This document shows positions 9,474 to 18,615 of a stretch of DNA of 64,000 nucleotides, piece by piece. A model generated the notes under the pieces. The model had not been told where the DNA came from. It did not search any database and was given only the letters and a program-made list of their open reading frames with translations. A program made the position numbers and the translations under genes. The stretch lies in the NCBI RefSeq assembly GCF_900166595.1, contig NZ_LT745763.1, positions 1,582,814 through 1,646,813 of the forward strand, written 5' to 3'. The stretch comes from Virgibacillus dokdonensis (lineage in GTDB: Bacteria; Bacillota; Bacilli; Bacillales; Amphibacillaceae). Each line of letters begins with the position of its first letter. Positions within the stretch are counted from its first letter, which is position 1.

Positions 9474-9845
9474 ATGGATACAAAGGGAAGGCATATCATT
9501 GTTGAACTTTGGAAATGCAATAAAGATGTATTAAATAACATAATAGAAATGGAACGGTTTTTCGTTGAAGCTGCTTTAAAGGCTGGAGCAGAAATAAGAG
9601 AAGTTACGTTTCATAAGTTTGCACCAATTGGAATAAGTGGTGTCATTATTATTTCTGAATCTCATCTTACAGTACATAGTTTCCCAGAACATGGCTATGC
9701 CAGTGTTGATGTATATACATGTGGATACAATATTGATCCTTACATAGCGGTAGAATGTATATCACAACACTTGCAGGCAGGCAAAGTAGAAAAAATGGAA
9801 ATTACAAGAGGAATGGGAACATTAAGTTTCAGCACAAAAAAATAA
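9474..9845 (+). CDS. speD: S-adenosylmethionine decarboxylase proenzyme
   Basis: A 123-residue class 1B AdoMet decarboxylase proenzyme of the short bacterial type. It self-cleaves between E62 and S63 in [14 protein letters not shown], giving the pyruvoyl group on the new alpha-chain N terminus. H68 and C83 (VYTCG) are the usual catalytic residues. Decarboxylated AdoMet feeds spermidine synthesis. The ATG is preceded by AAGGATG about 8 bases upstream. It is a single gene with its own upstream region (the A/T-rich CTATAATTATAG at 9413-9424 includes a TATAAT -10 candidate). Confidence 0.95.
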   Translation: MDTKGRHIIVELWKCNKDVLNNIIEMERFFVEAALKAGAEIREVTFHKFAPIGISGVIIISESHLTVHSFPEHGYASVDVYTCGYNIDPYIAVECISQHLQAGKVEKMEITRGMGTLSFSTKK

Positions 9846-10249
9846 GTAATTAATATCCTTTTTCTATAGTTATTGTGTAAGTAGAAGAAAACAGAGCGTG
9901 AGGTACTTAACGTGCTGAATCAGAGTTTATATGGGGTTAGTGTTAAGCCAAGTTTTCTAAGCTGAGGGAAACAGATATTATGCGAAAATTGTAACATAAT
10001 GAAAAAAGTGGGTTGATAGACATAACATAGTCTATCAACCCATTCTTGTCTATGTTTATAGTTTATTAGAAGAATTAGTTCTGAAGTAATTTACTAGTAT
10101 GCTTTATGTACGTAAGGTCTGTTATGTCAAAGGCTTTTGTTATGTATGCGCTATTTGCTTTTGTTGTGATATAGAGGTTTTATGAAAAACATGTTAAAAT
10201 GAAACTACTATACAATAGAATATCTATGTTATGAAGGTGGCTTTTTAAA
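9846..10249. other. Intergenic region with a long perfect hairpin
   Basis: No gene is visible in about 400 bases. A perfect stem (arms 10010-10021 and 10030-10041, GGGTTGATAGAC and its complement) follows a run of A. It is followed by only a weak T tract, so it could terminate speD transcription or read in the opposite direction. Confidence 0.5.
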
Positions 10250-10642
10250 ATGGGTTTTCGGAATACCATTTCCAAATATTTTAGTAATCATGCTGAAACA
10301 CAAGATAATCATTGGAATGCCAGTTTACAAACACATTATTATAAAACAACGAAAGAAAAAGCAATGCAAGCACTTGAAAATTTATTTGAACAGTCTTCAA
10401 AATATGACATTCATGCTATATCTAAAGAGCATGGAGAATTAAGTATACAAGTTAAAAAAGGGAAAAAAGCATTTATTATTGCAACAGTAATTATGGTACG
10501 ACCGTATCAAACCGCTATTGATTTTTCTGTTACAACAGAATCTCAACTACCAATAGATTTTGGTTATAGTACAAAAGTCATTCAACAATTATATAGAGAA
10601 ATAAATAAAGCATTACCTTTCATCACGAAACAAGACAGGTAA
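10250..10642 (+). CDS. Unidentified 130-residue cytosolic protein
   Basis: I do not recognise this gene with confidence. The ATG at 10250 has GAAGGTGG upstream and the frame ends 27 bases before nrdR. The protein is soluble and basic, with no signal peptide or membrane segment. It has an N-terminal region (YYKTTKEKAMQALENLF), a central strand-rich part (GELSIQVKKGKKAFIIATVI) and an end resembling the DUF1499 pattern (AIDFSVTTES, then YREINKAL). That resemblance is a guess. Its place before nrdR-dnaB-dnaI may reflect cotranscription. Confidence 0.65.
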   Translation: MGFRNTISKYFSNHAETQDNHWNASLQTHYYKTTKEKAMQALENLFEQSSKYDIHAISKEHGELSIQVKKGKKAFIIATVIMVRPYQTAIDFSVTTESQLPIDFGYSTKVIQQLYREINKALPFITKQDR

Positions 10643-10669
10643 CGGTTGAAATGAGGAGTGGGCAGAACG

Positions 10670-11152
10670 ATGAGATGTTCAAATTGCCAAAATAAAAGCA
10701 CAAAAGTACTCGATTCCAGACCAATAGAAGAAGGACAAGCAATTCGGCGAAGAAGAGAGTGTGAACGTTGTGGCTTCCGGTTTACAACATTCGAACGGAT
10801 TGAAGATGTACCGTTGATCGTAGTGAAAAAAGACGGCGCGAGGCAAGAATTTAGTCGGGATAAGTTAGTTCGTGGCTTAATTAAAGCTTGTGAAAAACGC
10901 CCTGTACCGTTAGAAACCATTGAAGAGATTGCTTTAAATGTAGAAAAAGAATTACGAAATGAAGGTATTTCAGAAGTTCATAGTAAAGATGTAGGGGAAC
11001 AAATTATGGACCGCCTTTCTGAGGTCGATGAAGTTGCATATGTACGTTTTGCTTCAGTATATAGACAGTTTAAGGATATAAATGTTTTCCTAGACGAGCT
11101 AAAGGATATTATGAATAATAATAAAGAATATAACACGGATGGAAAGGGTTAG
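10670..11152 (+). CDS. nrdR: Transcriptional repressor NrdR
   Basis: A 160-residue NrdR, the ATP/dATP-sensing zinc-finger repressor of ribonucleotide reductase genes. The N terminus [18 protein letters not shown] and [15 protein letters not shown] supply the four zinc cysteines, with the basic RRRRECERC stretch. An ATP-cone domain follows from about residue 48 ([20 protein letters not shown]). I chose ATG 10670, which gives the family N terminus; the in-frame GTG at 10658 overlaps the GAGGAG ribosome binding site. The stop codon lies immediately before the dnaB start, as in the nrdR-dnaB-dnaI order of Bacillus. Confidence 0.95.
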   Translation: MRCSNCQNKSTKVLDSRPIEEGQAIRRRRECERCGFRFTTFERIEDVPLIVVKKDGARQEFSRDKLVRGLIKACEKRPVPLETIEEIALNVEKELRNEGISEVHSKDVGEQIMDRLSEVDEVAYVRFASVYRQFKDINVFLDELKDIMNNNKEYNTDGKG

Positions 11153-12493
11153 ATGGGGATGAACAGGATAGGCAAAATTTTACCCATTGAAGGATACTGG
11201 GTGGAATTTCAAGGAAATCTGCCAACGGATTATGCAAAATCATTAACTCATTTATACCAACCTTTAATTGGAATGGCTGCTATTATCCTGTATCAAACAT
11301 TACTCCATGAACGAGAATTACAAGCTGATAAGCAAATTCCTCAGACGCATCACACTTTAATGAATTACTTAAATCTTCCTTTAGACGGGATTTACGTTGC
11401 CAGACGCAAATTAGAAGGCATTGGTTTACTTAAAACTTATGAGTTGAATAGCAATGATAATCGAGTGTTTACGTATGTGTTAAAGCCTGCTTTTTCGCCT
11501 GGGCAATTTTTTAAAGATCCAATGCTTTCTCAGCTTTTATACCATCATATTGGTAGAGAAAAATATGCCCATTTAGAGCAACATTATGCTGTAAACAAAC
11601 AGTCAGTAGATGGTAATAATATAACTGCTTCCTTCCAAGATGTATTTCAAACGATTATTCCTGATTCCTTGCCAAAGGAGGAGCAGAAGCAAATACAGCA
11701 AGGCGTGAATTTAGATAATGTAGATTTTACTTCTGTTGAACATAGCTTGAAGCAACGTATGATTCCAACTAAAAAGGTACTTACAGCTTACAATCGTAAA
11801 GTAATAACCCAGATGATGTTACTATATGAGTTGGAAACATATGAAATAGAAAAAGCAATTTTGTGGGCTTTAACGGAAGAAAATAGATTGCATATAAATG
11901 AATTCAAAGCAGCTTGCTTTGATTTATTTCAGTCGAAAAATCAGGAAAAGTCTGTCCGTCTCGTAGAAAAAGCGACTAAAGAAGTGCATAAGGGAGAAGA
12001 ACCAGTAGGAAGTACGAAAGAAGAACAGCTCATTTATCATTTGGAGCATATTTCGCCTAAACAATTGTTGGAAGATTTGTCAAGTGGCCATCATGCTTCT
12101 GAACAAGACCTACGATTAATCGGCGACATTATGACATCACAAGGATTGCCAGCACCTGTTATGAATGTTTTAATACATTATGTACTTTTGCAAACAAATA
12201 TGAAGTTATCTAAAAATTATTTATCTAAGATTGCTAGTCATTGGTCTAGGGCTAATTTAAAAACTGCGAAAGAAGCAATGGCTTTTGCGAAAAAAGAAGT
12301 AACTAATTATAAAAATTCAAAAAAGCCAACTAGAAAAACGCAATCGAAAGAAGTCGTTCCCGATTGGTTTAAACAACAAAAAAAGCAACAAAAACAGGAA
12401 GTTGCTGCTACGAAGGAAGACAAAGTGGATGAAGTGCAAGAGCAGAAAGAAATTGAAATGCTGTTAAAGCAGTATTCAAGCTATAACAAATAA
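11153..12493 (+). CDS. dnaB: Replication initiation and membrane attachment protein DnaB
   Basis: A 446-residue protein of the Firmicutes DnaB helicase-loading family (not the E. coli DnaB helicase). With DnaD and DnaI it loads the replicative helicase at oriC and attaches the origin to the membrane. The N-terminal part starts KILPIEGYWVEFQGNLPTDY. The C-terminal DnaB_2 region includes HYVLLQTNMKLSKNYLSKIA and HWSRANLKTAKEAM, followed by a lysine/glutamine-rich tail. It starts one base after nrdR. An in-frame ATG at 11159 has a slightly better ribosome binding site distance. dnaI follows at once. Confidence 0.93.
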   Translation: MGMNRIGKILPIEGYWVEFQGNLPTDYAKSLTHLYQPLIGMAAIILYQTLLHERELQADKQIPQTHHTLMNYLNLPLDGIYVARRKLEGIGLLKTYELNSNDNRVFTYVLKPAFSPGQFFKDPMLSQLLYHHIGREKYAHLEQHYAVNKQSVDGNNITASFQDVFQTIIPDSLPKEEQKQIQQGVNLDNVDFTSVEHSLKQRMIPTKKVLTAYNRKVITQMMLLYELETYEIEKAILWALTEENRLHINEFKAACFDLFQSKNQEKSVRLVEKATKEVHKGEEPVGSTKEEQLIYHLEHISPKQLLEDLSSGHHASEQDLRLIGDIMTSQGLPAPVMNVLIHYVLLQTNMKLSKNYLSKIASHWSRANLKTAKEAMAFAKKEVTNYKNSKKPTRKTQSKEVVPDWFKQQKKQQKQEVAATKEDKVDEVQEQKEIEMLLKQYSSYNK

Positions 12494-12516
12494 ACGCATT
12501 ATCAAGGATGATGGAT

Positions 12517-13443
12517 ATGAAACCAGTACAATCGACGTTGCAAAAATGGATGAGACAAAACCAAAATTTTCAGGAGCACTATGCTAAAATTCGCCAAGAA
12601 ATATTAAGTGACCCGGAAATAAAAGCACTTATAGCTGAGCATCCAGAGTTAACTAAGAAAGAAATAGATAAAAACTTAATTAAACTACATGAGTTTAAGA
12701 CACAGTCTAAACAATGTAGTCACTGTACATGTTTTAATGATTGCATGAATATGATTCGAGGGTACTCCCCCGTGTTAAACGTCGAAGGTGGAGAGATCCA
12801 TTTGTCCTATGAAAAATGTTATCGGCGAATTGATTATGAAAAGCAGCGAGAACAACAGCAATTAGTTCAAAGCTTATATATGCCTAAACAGATATTGGAA
12901 GCTAAAATTGATCATATTGATGCTGATCCAAAACGTAGCCAAGCTGTTCGAGAAATTGTGAAGTTTATAAGTGGTTGTGAACAAGAAATTCCTTCTAAGG
13001 GATTGTATTTATACGGTCCTTTCGGTGTAGGAAAAACTTATTTCCTCGGGGCGCTTGCTAATAAATTAAAAGAAATGTATATCTCTTCAGCATTAATTTA
13101 TATGCCTGAATTTGTAAGAGAAATGAAGGCTTCGATGAAAGATGACTCGTTGAATAAAAAATTGGCGTATTTTAAAAAGACGGATGTTCTTATGCTTGAT
13201 GATATAGGTGCGGAGATGCAATCCCCGTGGTTTCGCGATGAAATTCTAGGGTCTTTATTGCAGTATCGTATGATGGAAGGGTTACCCGTATTTTTCACTT
13301 CCAATTACAGCATGGAAGAACTTGAAACACACTTAGCTTCTACTAGAAATGGTGTGGAAGAAGTGAAAGCAGGTCGTATCATTGAGCGAATGAAACAAGT
13401 GAGCCAACCAGTAGCCGTTTTTGCTGAAAACAGGCGAACGTAA
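12517..13443 (+). CDS. dnaI: Primosomal helicase loader DnaI
   Basis: A 308-residue AAA+ helicase loader. The N-terminal helicase-binding domain holds a zinc site with cysteines in CSHCTCFNDC and a later EKCYRR. The ATPase domain has Walker A LYGPFGVGKTYF and Walker B VLMLDDIGAE, then FFTSNYSMEEL (sensor 1). I chose the third in-frame ATG at 12517: AAGGATG lies 6-7 bases upstream, and it gives MKPVQSTLQKWM, aligning with the B. subtilis start. Last gene of nrdR-dnaB-dnaI. Confidence 0.95.
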   Translation: MKPVQSTLQKWMRQNQNFQEHYAKIRQEILSDPEIKALIAEHPELTKKEIDKNLIKLHEFKTQSKQCSHCTCFNDCMNMIRGYSPVLNVEGGEIHLSYEKCYRRIDYEKQREQQQLVQSLYMPKQILEAKIDHIDADPKRSQAVREIVKFISGCEQEIPSKGLYLYGPFGVGKTYFLGALANKLKEMYISSALIYMPEFVREMKASMKDDSLNKKLAYFKKTDVLMLDDIGAEMQSPWFRDEILGSLLQYRMMEGLPVFFTSNYSMEELETHLASTRNGVEEVKAGRIIERMKQVSQPVAVFAENRRT

Positions 13444-13553
13444 TAATCCATTGATATTTCTAGTAAACTTGTTTCTTTCTTTTTGGAATAATGGTGATTG
13501 ATATGGACCGTTCCTCTATCATGGAAATGAATCTCTAACCTAAGAGAGAACAT

Positions 13554-13583
13554 AAATCCAAGTGAAAATTTCACTTGGATTTT
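13554..13583 (+). terminator. Terminator after nrdR-dnaB-dnaI
   Basis: A near-perfect palindrome of about 13 bp per arm (AATCCAAGTGAAA and its complement) with a T run, 110 bases after dnaI. Confidence 0.8.
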
Positions 13584-13590
13584 CCAATTA

Positions 13591-13688
13591 CACTATAAGA
13601 AAGTATAAAAATTTAAAGATTTATAGTATAAGAAAAACTACAGCTCCCACTATAAATAAAGATAAGCCAATTTTTTTCTAATAAGTTA
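13591..13688 (+). repeat. Small intergenic hairpin repeat, plus copy
   Basis: Begins CACTATAAGAAAGTATAAAA, continues TATAGTATAAGAAAAACTAC and ends ATAAGCCAATTTTTTTCTAA. The first 50 bases nearly match 13859-13908 and 50449-50500. Confidence 0.75.
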
Positions 13689-13696
13689 AGAAAGCA

Positions 13697-13856
13697 CAAA
13701 TTAGGTGCTTGTGTATAAAGAAAAAACCGAATAGCCACGTCCTTCTCCATCGCCCAGCAACTAGGCGACTTCACGAAAACGCCTATGATAAGTCATCATT
13801 GGTTCTTAGCTAAGAGGAAGACCGACTAAAAAGGGGCTTGCCACCCTGAGCCTTTG
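13697..13856 (+). repeat. Longer intergenic repeat, copy 2
   Basis: Noncoding block sandwiched between two copies of the small hairpin repeat. It contains AGGTGCTTGTGTATAAAG, CAACTAGGCGACTTCACGAA and CCTATGATAAGTCATCATTG, which align in order with 7748-7830. Confidence 0.5.
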
Positions 13857-13962
13857 TTCCACTATAAGAAAGTATAAAAGTTTTAAGGGTTATAGTATAA
13901 GAAAAACTATGCCATTCGCCATAAGACTTGGCGACGACAAGTCAAGTTTTTCTAATAAGAGG
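13857..13962 (+). repeat. Small intergenic hairpin repeat, best plus copy
   Basis: Starts CACTATAAGAAAGTATAAAA and later has TTCGCCATAAGACTTGGCGA and AAGTCAAGTTTTTCTAATAA. The CTTG...CAAG part can fold into a terminator-like hairpin with a T run. Together with 13591-13688 it flanks the longer repeat. No gene lies between dnaI and ytxC. Confidence 0.75.
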
Positions 13963-14107
13963 TAGGATTTAAATACCTCTATTATAATAAAAAAGCATTA
14001 TTAACATTTCTATTTTTATCGATCTTTACTAGTTTTTACTGATTACTCATTATTTTCACCCTTTGTCCATATAATGTAACAGTTTGGTTGGATGAGGGTG
14101 ATATGTA

Positions 14108-14965
14108 TTGGTGGAATTATTTATCGAGTCAGATAAAGAAGTCATTCGTTTCTGTGAAAAGATGCGCCAGCATAATAAACAGATTAACCTGTATTGGAAA
14201 ACACATAAAGAATGGGGGAATCATTTACAATTTGATGCAAATATTCCAAATCAAGTACTTATCCCAGCGATTGCGAAATCTTTAACGAATGTATTTATTA
14301 CACACCGTATGGGAAAATGGATAACGTCGGTTATAGAAGATTATTATTTTTATACAGATACAAATGAAAAGGAAAAGATCTTAGAGTTAACGAATTGGGT
14401 AATGACTGGTACGGATAAAGATAGCCTATTTGTAAGAAAAAATGAAAACCCACAGCAGCTACTTGAATCACTCTTCATTGCAAACATAAAAGATACATCG
14501 ACCATTCACTATGACTCATTAGTGAAATTTCGACTAAAAGTATTTCAGGATAATGTTGTTCATTATGTCGGTCTTGCAATTGATGAGTATAAAAGAGAAG
14601 AAGAGCACCAAGAATTCATTAATATGCTAAGAGGTTTCGTCTTAAATCGTAAATCTTCTGTACCTCATATTTATATGGTACAAGGTGAAACATTTTCTTT
14701 TTACAATGGCAACGGTAAACCTCTTTCACGGCTAGAATTACGAATGTTGATGCAAAAAGAACCATTGTATTTAGTAGGTTTGGATGATAATGAGTTTAAT
14801 TTAGCTCCACTTATTGCGATGGCACCTGAGCATATTTATATTTATGGAGATGAGCCGTCAGAACCAAAAACGTTAACAGTGATTAATGTATTTCAGGAAA
14901 GAGTGACTTTTGAACCACTTCGCAAGTTTCCATTCTCTCACTATATGCAGAAAGAACAACAATAG
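14108..14965 (+). CDS. ytxC: Sporulation-associated protein YtxC
   Basis: A 285-residue protein that matches the YtxC family by its features and by its position directly before thrS, as in B. subtilis. It has no signal peptide or clear membrane segment. Recognisable stretches are FRLKVFQDNVVHYVGLAIDE and EEEHQEFINMLRGFV. The molecular role is unknown; the family is restricted to spore formers. The start is TTG at 14108, with GAGGGTG (14093-14099) 8 bases upstream; GTG at 14111 is an alternative. Confidence 0.82.
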   Translation: MVELFIESDKEVIRFCEKMRQHNKQINLYWKTHKEWGNHLQFDANIPNQVLIPAIAKSLTNVFITHRMGKWITSVIEDYYFYTDTNEKEKILELTNWVMTGTDKDSLFVRKNENPQQLLESLFIANIKDTSTIHYDSLVKFRLKVFQDNVVHYVGLAIDEYKREEEHQEFINMLRGFVLNRKSSVPHIYMVQGETFSFYNGNGKPLSRLELRMLMQKEPLYLVGLDDNEFNLAPLIAMAPEHIYIYGDEPSEPKTLTVINVFQERVTFEPLRKFPFSHYMQKEQQ

Positions 14966-14967
14966 GC

Positions 14968-14996
14968 TTGCTTTTTCTATAATCAAGCGCTATAAT
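14968..14996 (+). promoter_or_regulatory. Sigma-A type promoter for the thrS T-box leader
   Basis: TTGCTT (14968-14973) and perfect TATAAT (14991-14996) are 17 bases apart, immediately after the ytxC stop codon. Transcription would start near 15003, before the T-box stem I. Confidence 0.65.
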
Positions 14997-15009
14997 ACAA
15001 ATTATATTA

Positions 15010-15267
15010 TTATTAACTTAACAATCGGCGATGAAAAGGACAAGAATCATTTACGAGGTAGGATAGAGAAGGGAATCATTGGCTGGAAGTTCCCGCTTAC
15101 TAGGAATGGTTTACCACCTTCGAGCCCTGTTGCGATAGCAAAGCAACAGCGTACCATCTACGTTATAGATGAATGAAGCCGTAATGATTTACGGGAATTA
15201 GGGTGGAACCACGACGTGACCAACGCTCGTCCCTTTGCAAATAAGCAAAGGGATGGGCGTTTTTTAA
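15010..15267 (+). promoter_or_regulatory. T-box leader of thrS
   Basis: The T-box sequence AGGGTGGAACCACG is at 15200-15213. It is followed by a terminator hairpin with arms ACGCTCGTCCCTTTGC and GCAAAGGGATGGGCGT and a T run (15225-15267). The preceding 190 bases hold the stem I region with the usual GAxAAGGA-like start. Uncharged tRNA-Thr would stabilise the antiterminator and allow thrS transcription. I did not assign the specifier codon. Confidence 0.9.
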
Positions 15268-15287
15268 TTTGACGAGGAGTGATGATA

Positions 15288-17234
15288 ATGGCAGAAGAAT
15301 TAACTTTTGTATTTCCAGACGGAGCAGAAAAAGCTTTTCAAAAAGGCGTAACTGGCGAAGAGGTTGCCGGTTCCATTTCCTCTGGATTAAAAAAACAGGC
15401 ATTAGCTATTAAGTTAGATGGTATACCGTTTGATTTAAGACGTAAATTAGACCATGGTGGATCCATAGAAATTATTACGAACAAAGATGATGCGGGTATA
15501 GAAATTATGCGTCATTCGACAGCTCATTTAATGGCTCAAGCGATTAAGCGATTGTATAAAGATGTGAACTTTGGTGTCGGTCCAGTAATTGAAGAAGGTT
15601 TTTATTATGATATGGACATGGAGCATTCGATTACACCTGAAGATCTGCCGAAAATTGAAAAAGAAATGAAAAAAATAATAGACGAAGCTCTAGAAATAGA
15701 ACGTTTAGAAGTATCAAGAGAAAATGCTATAGAAATGTTTCAAGACGACCCCTTGAAGCTAGAGCTAATTGATGCCATCCCAGAAGATGAACAAGTTACG
15801 ATTTATAAACAAGGAGAGTTTTTTGATTTATGTCGCGGAATTCACGTACCTTCTACAAATAAAATTAAGGCTTTTAAGCTGTTAAGTATTTCAGGTGCTT
15901 ATTGGCGTGGGGATAGTAATAATAAACAATTACAACGCATTTATGGAACGGCGTTTGCAAAACAAAGTCAAGTGGAAGCTTATTTAAAGTTGTTGGAAGA
16001 ACGTAAAGAACGTGACCATCGGAAACTAGGTAAGGAATTAGATATTTTTACTATCTCGCAAAAGGTAGGACAAGGTCTACCGCTTTGGCTTCCAAAAGGT
16101 GCGACAATCCGTAGAATTATTGAACGCTATATTGTTGATTTAGAGGAACGTCTTGGTTATGACCATGTCTATACGCCTGTATTGGGAAGTGTCGAGTTAT
16201 ATAAGACGAGCGGGCATTGGGATCACTATCATGAAGATATGTTCCCAGAGATGAAGATGGACAACGAAGAATTAGTACTAAGACCAATGAATTGCCCACA
16301 TCATATGATGGTATACAAAAATCAGCTGTACAGCTATCGGAGTCTTCCTGTACGTATTGCTGAGCTTGGAACAATGCATCGTTATGAGATGTCTGGAGCA
16401 TTAGCTGGGTTACAGCGTGTGAGAGCCATGACTTTAAATGATGCCCATATTTTTGCTCGTCCAGATCAATTAAAAGATGAATTTATTCGTGTTGTTGAGC
16501 TTGTGCAAAAAGTATATGAGGATTTTGGTATTAAGGATTATTATTTCCGCTTATCCTATCGTGATCCTGAAGATAAAGAGAAATATGTGGACAACGATGC
16601 GATGTGGGAAAAAGCACAAGCAATGCTTAAAGAGACCATGGAAGAACTACAAGTAGATTATGTAGAAGCTGAAGGTGAAGCAGCGTTTTATGGTCCAAAG
16701 CTGGATGTACAAGTGAAAACAGCATTAGGAAAAGACGAAACATTATCAACCGTTCAACTTGATTTTCATCTTCCTGAACGATTTGATTTAACATATATTG
16801 GTGAAGATGGTCAACATCACCGCCCGGTAGTTATTCATCGCGGTGTCGTTTCTACAATGGAACGTTTCGTTGCATTCCTCATTGAAGAATATAAAGGTGC
16901 GTTCCCTGTATGGCTTGCTCCTGTTCAGGTAAAAGTGATTCCAGTGTCTCCAAAGGCGCATTTGAATTATGCGAAACAGGTTGCTGATAAATTAAGGTTA
17001 GAAGGAGTAAGGGTTGCAGTAGATGAGCGTGATGAAAAGATTGGTTATAAAATTCGAGAGGCCCAAACGCAAAAAATACCATTTGCGCTTGTTCTAGGTG
17101 ATAATGAAGTGAACGAACATGCTGTAAATATTCGCCGTTACGGGGAAAAAGAAACAGAAACGGTTTTGCTTGATGCGTTTATCGCTATGATTAAGCAGGA
17201 AATTGACAATAAAGTTTTGCACAAAGCTAAATAA
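15288..17234 (+). CDS. thrS: Threonyl-tRNA synthetase
   Basis: A 648-residue class II synthetase that charges tRNA-Thr. It has an N-terminal TGS domain (1-62), an editing/SAD domain with [15 protein letters not shown], and a catalytic core with the zinc-binding [11 protein letters not shown], motif 2 around [15 protein letters not shown] and motif 3 near [19 protein letters not shown]-terminal anticodon-binding domain starts at about residue 540 ([11 protein letters not shown]). ATG 15288 has GAGGAG 8 bases upstream; earlier in-frame GTG and ATG codons overlap or crowd that site. Controlled by the upstream T-box. Confidence 0.96.
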   Translation: MAEELTFVFPDGAEKAFQKGVTGEEVAGSISSGLKKQALAIKLDGIPFDLRRKLDHGGSIEIITNKDDAGIEIMRHSTAHLMAQAIKRLYKDVNFGVGPVIEEGFYYDMDMEHSITPEDLPKIEKEMKKIIDEALEIERLEVSRENAIEMFQDDPLKLELIDAIPEDEQVTIYKQGEFFDLCRGIHVPSTNKIKAFKLLSISGAYWRGDSNNKQLQRIYGTAFAKQSQVEAYLKLLEERKERDHRKLGKELDIFTISQKVGQGLPLWLPKGATIRRIIERYIVDLEERLGYDHVYTPVLGSVELYKTSGHWDHYHEDMFPEMKMDNEELVLRPMNCPHHMMVYKNQLYSYRSLPVRIAELGTMHRYEMSGALAGLQRVRAMTLNDAHIFARPDQLKDEFIRVVELVQKVYEDFGIKDYYFRLSYRDPEDKEKYVDNDAMWEKAQAMLKETMEELQVDYVEAEGEAAFYGPKLDVQVKTALGKDETLSTVQLDFHLPERFDLTYIGEDGQHHRPVVIHRGVVSTMERFVAFLIEEYKGAFPVWLAPVQVKVIPVSPKAHLNYAKQVADKLRLEGVRVAVDERDEKIGYKIREAQTQKIPFALVLGDNEVNEHAVNIRRYGEKETETVLLDAFIAMIKQEIDNKVLHKAK

Positions 17235-17240
17235 TAGTAG

Positions 17241-17278
17241 CTAATTTCGCTTATCGCTGGTATTTTATGGCGAAAGCT
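17241..17278 (-). repeat. Core of the small intergenic repeat, minus copy
   Basis: On the minus strand it reads AGCTTTCGCCATAAAATACC followed by AGCGATAAGCGAAATTAG, matching the central part of the family. Short and partial. Confidence 0.45.
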
Positions 17279-17332
17279 CTCGTTCATTATCTCATAATAT
17301 AAACCTTTATATTGTATGCATTCCATAGCATA

Positions 17333-17368
17333 AAACAGCTTTTCCTTGTTCAAGGTGAGGCTGTTTTT
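17333..17368 (+). terminator. Probable terminator of thrS
   Basis: Arms AAACAGCTTTTCCTTG and CAAGGTGAGGCTGTTTTT pair with an internal mismatch, and a T run follows, about 100 bases after the thrS stop. Confidence 0.7.
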
Positions 17369-17377
17369 GGTTTCTTT

Positions 17378-17453
17378 ATACTATAGAAAAACTTAGCTTG
17401 TTACCAAGCCTTATGGCGAAAGCTTTTGTTTTTCTTATACTTTTCCTATAGTG
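17378..17453 (-). repeat. Small intergenic hairpin repeat, minus copy
   Basis: Read on the minus strand: CACTATAGGAAAAGTATAAG, then AGCTTTCGCCATAAGGCTTG and ACAAGCTAAGTTTTTCTA. This is the same order of blocks as the plus copies at 13857 and 50449. It sits between thrS and the following kinase-like gene. Confidence 0.75.
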
Positions 17454-17512
17454 CAAAAAAGGATTTATGTGGCAAATAGAGAAATATATAATAGAAAAAG
17501 GGAGGGAGCTTA

Positions 17513-18268
17513 TTGGAGTTTGGAAGCCCAATTGCAAGAGGAAATACCGCTGATATTTATATATGCAACGATATCATTGTGAAGCTATTTCATGAAAAAT
17601 CCGCTCCTAATGAGGCGTTACGAGAAGCAAAAAAACAAGCTTTTGTTTATTCATGTGGTATCAATGTCCCGAAAGTTTGGGGAGTAAGAAAAATGGATAA
17701 TCGGCAAGCGATTATAATGGAATATATCCAAGGGAAAACGTTAGGGCAAATGTATCAAGAGGAAATCCGTTCCTTAGATGACATTCTTACCTTATCTGTG
17801 GCTGTGCAGCAGCAAATACATTATAAAAAGACAGTTCATTCGAGCGGCATGGAGCGGATGAAACAAAAGCTAGAGCGTCAAATTGCTGCTGTTGATCAGT
17901 TGGAAAGATCGGAAAAAGTACACCTTATGCAGTTGTTAGACGTGTTATCTGAGGACGCTAGCTTATGCCATGGAGATTACCATTTTTTTAACCTAATTGC
18001 ATCTAATAATCGTGTGACAATTATTGATTGGGTAGATGCTAGTATCGGTAATATTGGCGCCGATGTATATCGAACGTATTTGTTGTACTCTCAATTCTCG
18101 TTAGAAATAGCGGAAAAATATCTTTTTTATTACTGCAAGATGAGTGAATTAAAACGAAAAGAGATATTTCAGTGGGCTCCAATCATCGCAGCTGCAAGAC
18201 TATCAGAAGGTGTAACTACAGAAAACGAACAGCGACTTATGGAAATAATTCACGATGGTAAGAAATGA
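17513..18268 (+). CDS. Aminoglycoside-phosphotransferase-like kinase of unknown substrate
   Basis: A 251-residue protein with the APH/choline kinase fold. It has ARGNTADIYICNDIIVKLF (glycine loop and lysine), IIMEYIQGKTLGQMY (hinge), the catalytic loop CHGDYHFFNLI with HGDxHxxN spacing, and IIDWVDASIG (metal-binding D). Family members phosphorylate small molecules such as aminoglycosides, choline or homoserine; no substrate can be named. The start is TTG with GGGAGGGAG 5 bases upstream. It sits alone between thrS and the infC leader. Confidence 0.78.
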   Translation: MEFGSPIARGNTADIYICNDIIVKLFHEKSAPNEALREAKKQAFVYSCGINVPKVWGVRKMDNRQAIIMEYIQGKTLGQMYQEEIRSLDDILTLSVAVQQQIHYKKTVHSSGMERMKQKLERQIAAVDQLERSEKVHLMQLLDVLSEDASLCHGDYHFFNLIASNNRVTIIDWVDASIGNIGADVYRTYLLYSQFSLEIAEKYLFYYCKMSELKRKEIFQWAPIIAAARLSEGVTTENEQRLMEIIHDGKK

Positions 18269-18317
18269 GAAAGGGTAACGAAAAGCAATATGGTTTGGTG
18301 CTTTTTATAAAATCTCT

Positions 18318-18346
18318 TTGACATGATACGATACATATGCTATTAT
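18318..18346 (+). promoter_or_regulatory. Promoter of the infC-rpmI-rplT operon
   Basis: Perfect -35 TTGACA (18318-18323) and TATTAT (18341-18346) are 17 bases apart. TATAAT at 18344-18349 overlaps with a 20-base spacer. Confidence 0.55.
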
Positions 18347-18361
18347 AATGTAGTTGATAAT

Positions 18362-18490
18362 TAAATGATCTGAAGACAAGAAGAAGCACCCGCTTCTCAC
18401 CTGCTCGACGCCTGATGGCAGTTGACTGGTTCTACCGATTCATATAGACGATTGGAGAAGTGTGGGTGCCCGTGTTGCCCACGCTTTTTA
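18362..18490 (+). promoter_or_regulatory. L20 leader (ribosomal protein autoregulation)
   Basis: The segment has GCACCCGCTTCTC (near 18387) able to pair with GAGAAGTGTGGGTGC (near 18454). A competing 3' hairpin GTGGG...CCCAC has a T run (18462-18490). This is the transcription attenuation layout of the Bacillus infC leader, where L20 binds and causes premature termination. The call rests on structure and position. Confidence 0.75.
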
Positions 18491-18615
18491 GACGTTGGAA
18501 TAAATATATCGTTTATAAGCTAGCGTCTAAAATTTAGCTTTTGCTAAGTTAGTTGTTTGAAACGAATGCAACTTGTCAAAAAGATCGCAGTGAAAATATT
18601 TGGAGGTGGATGATA

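Noticed and set aside
13591..13962. Directly repeated segments that might suggest a CRISPR array
   Set aside because: Two long copies only, about 265 bases apart, with a different repeat between; no regular spacers and no cas genes.
14910..15402. Open frames across the thrS leader (14910-15176 plus, 15163-15402 minus)
   Set aside because: They overlap the T-box and terminator and have no coding character.
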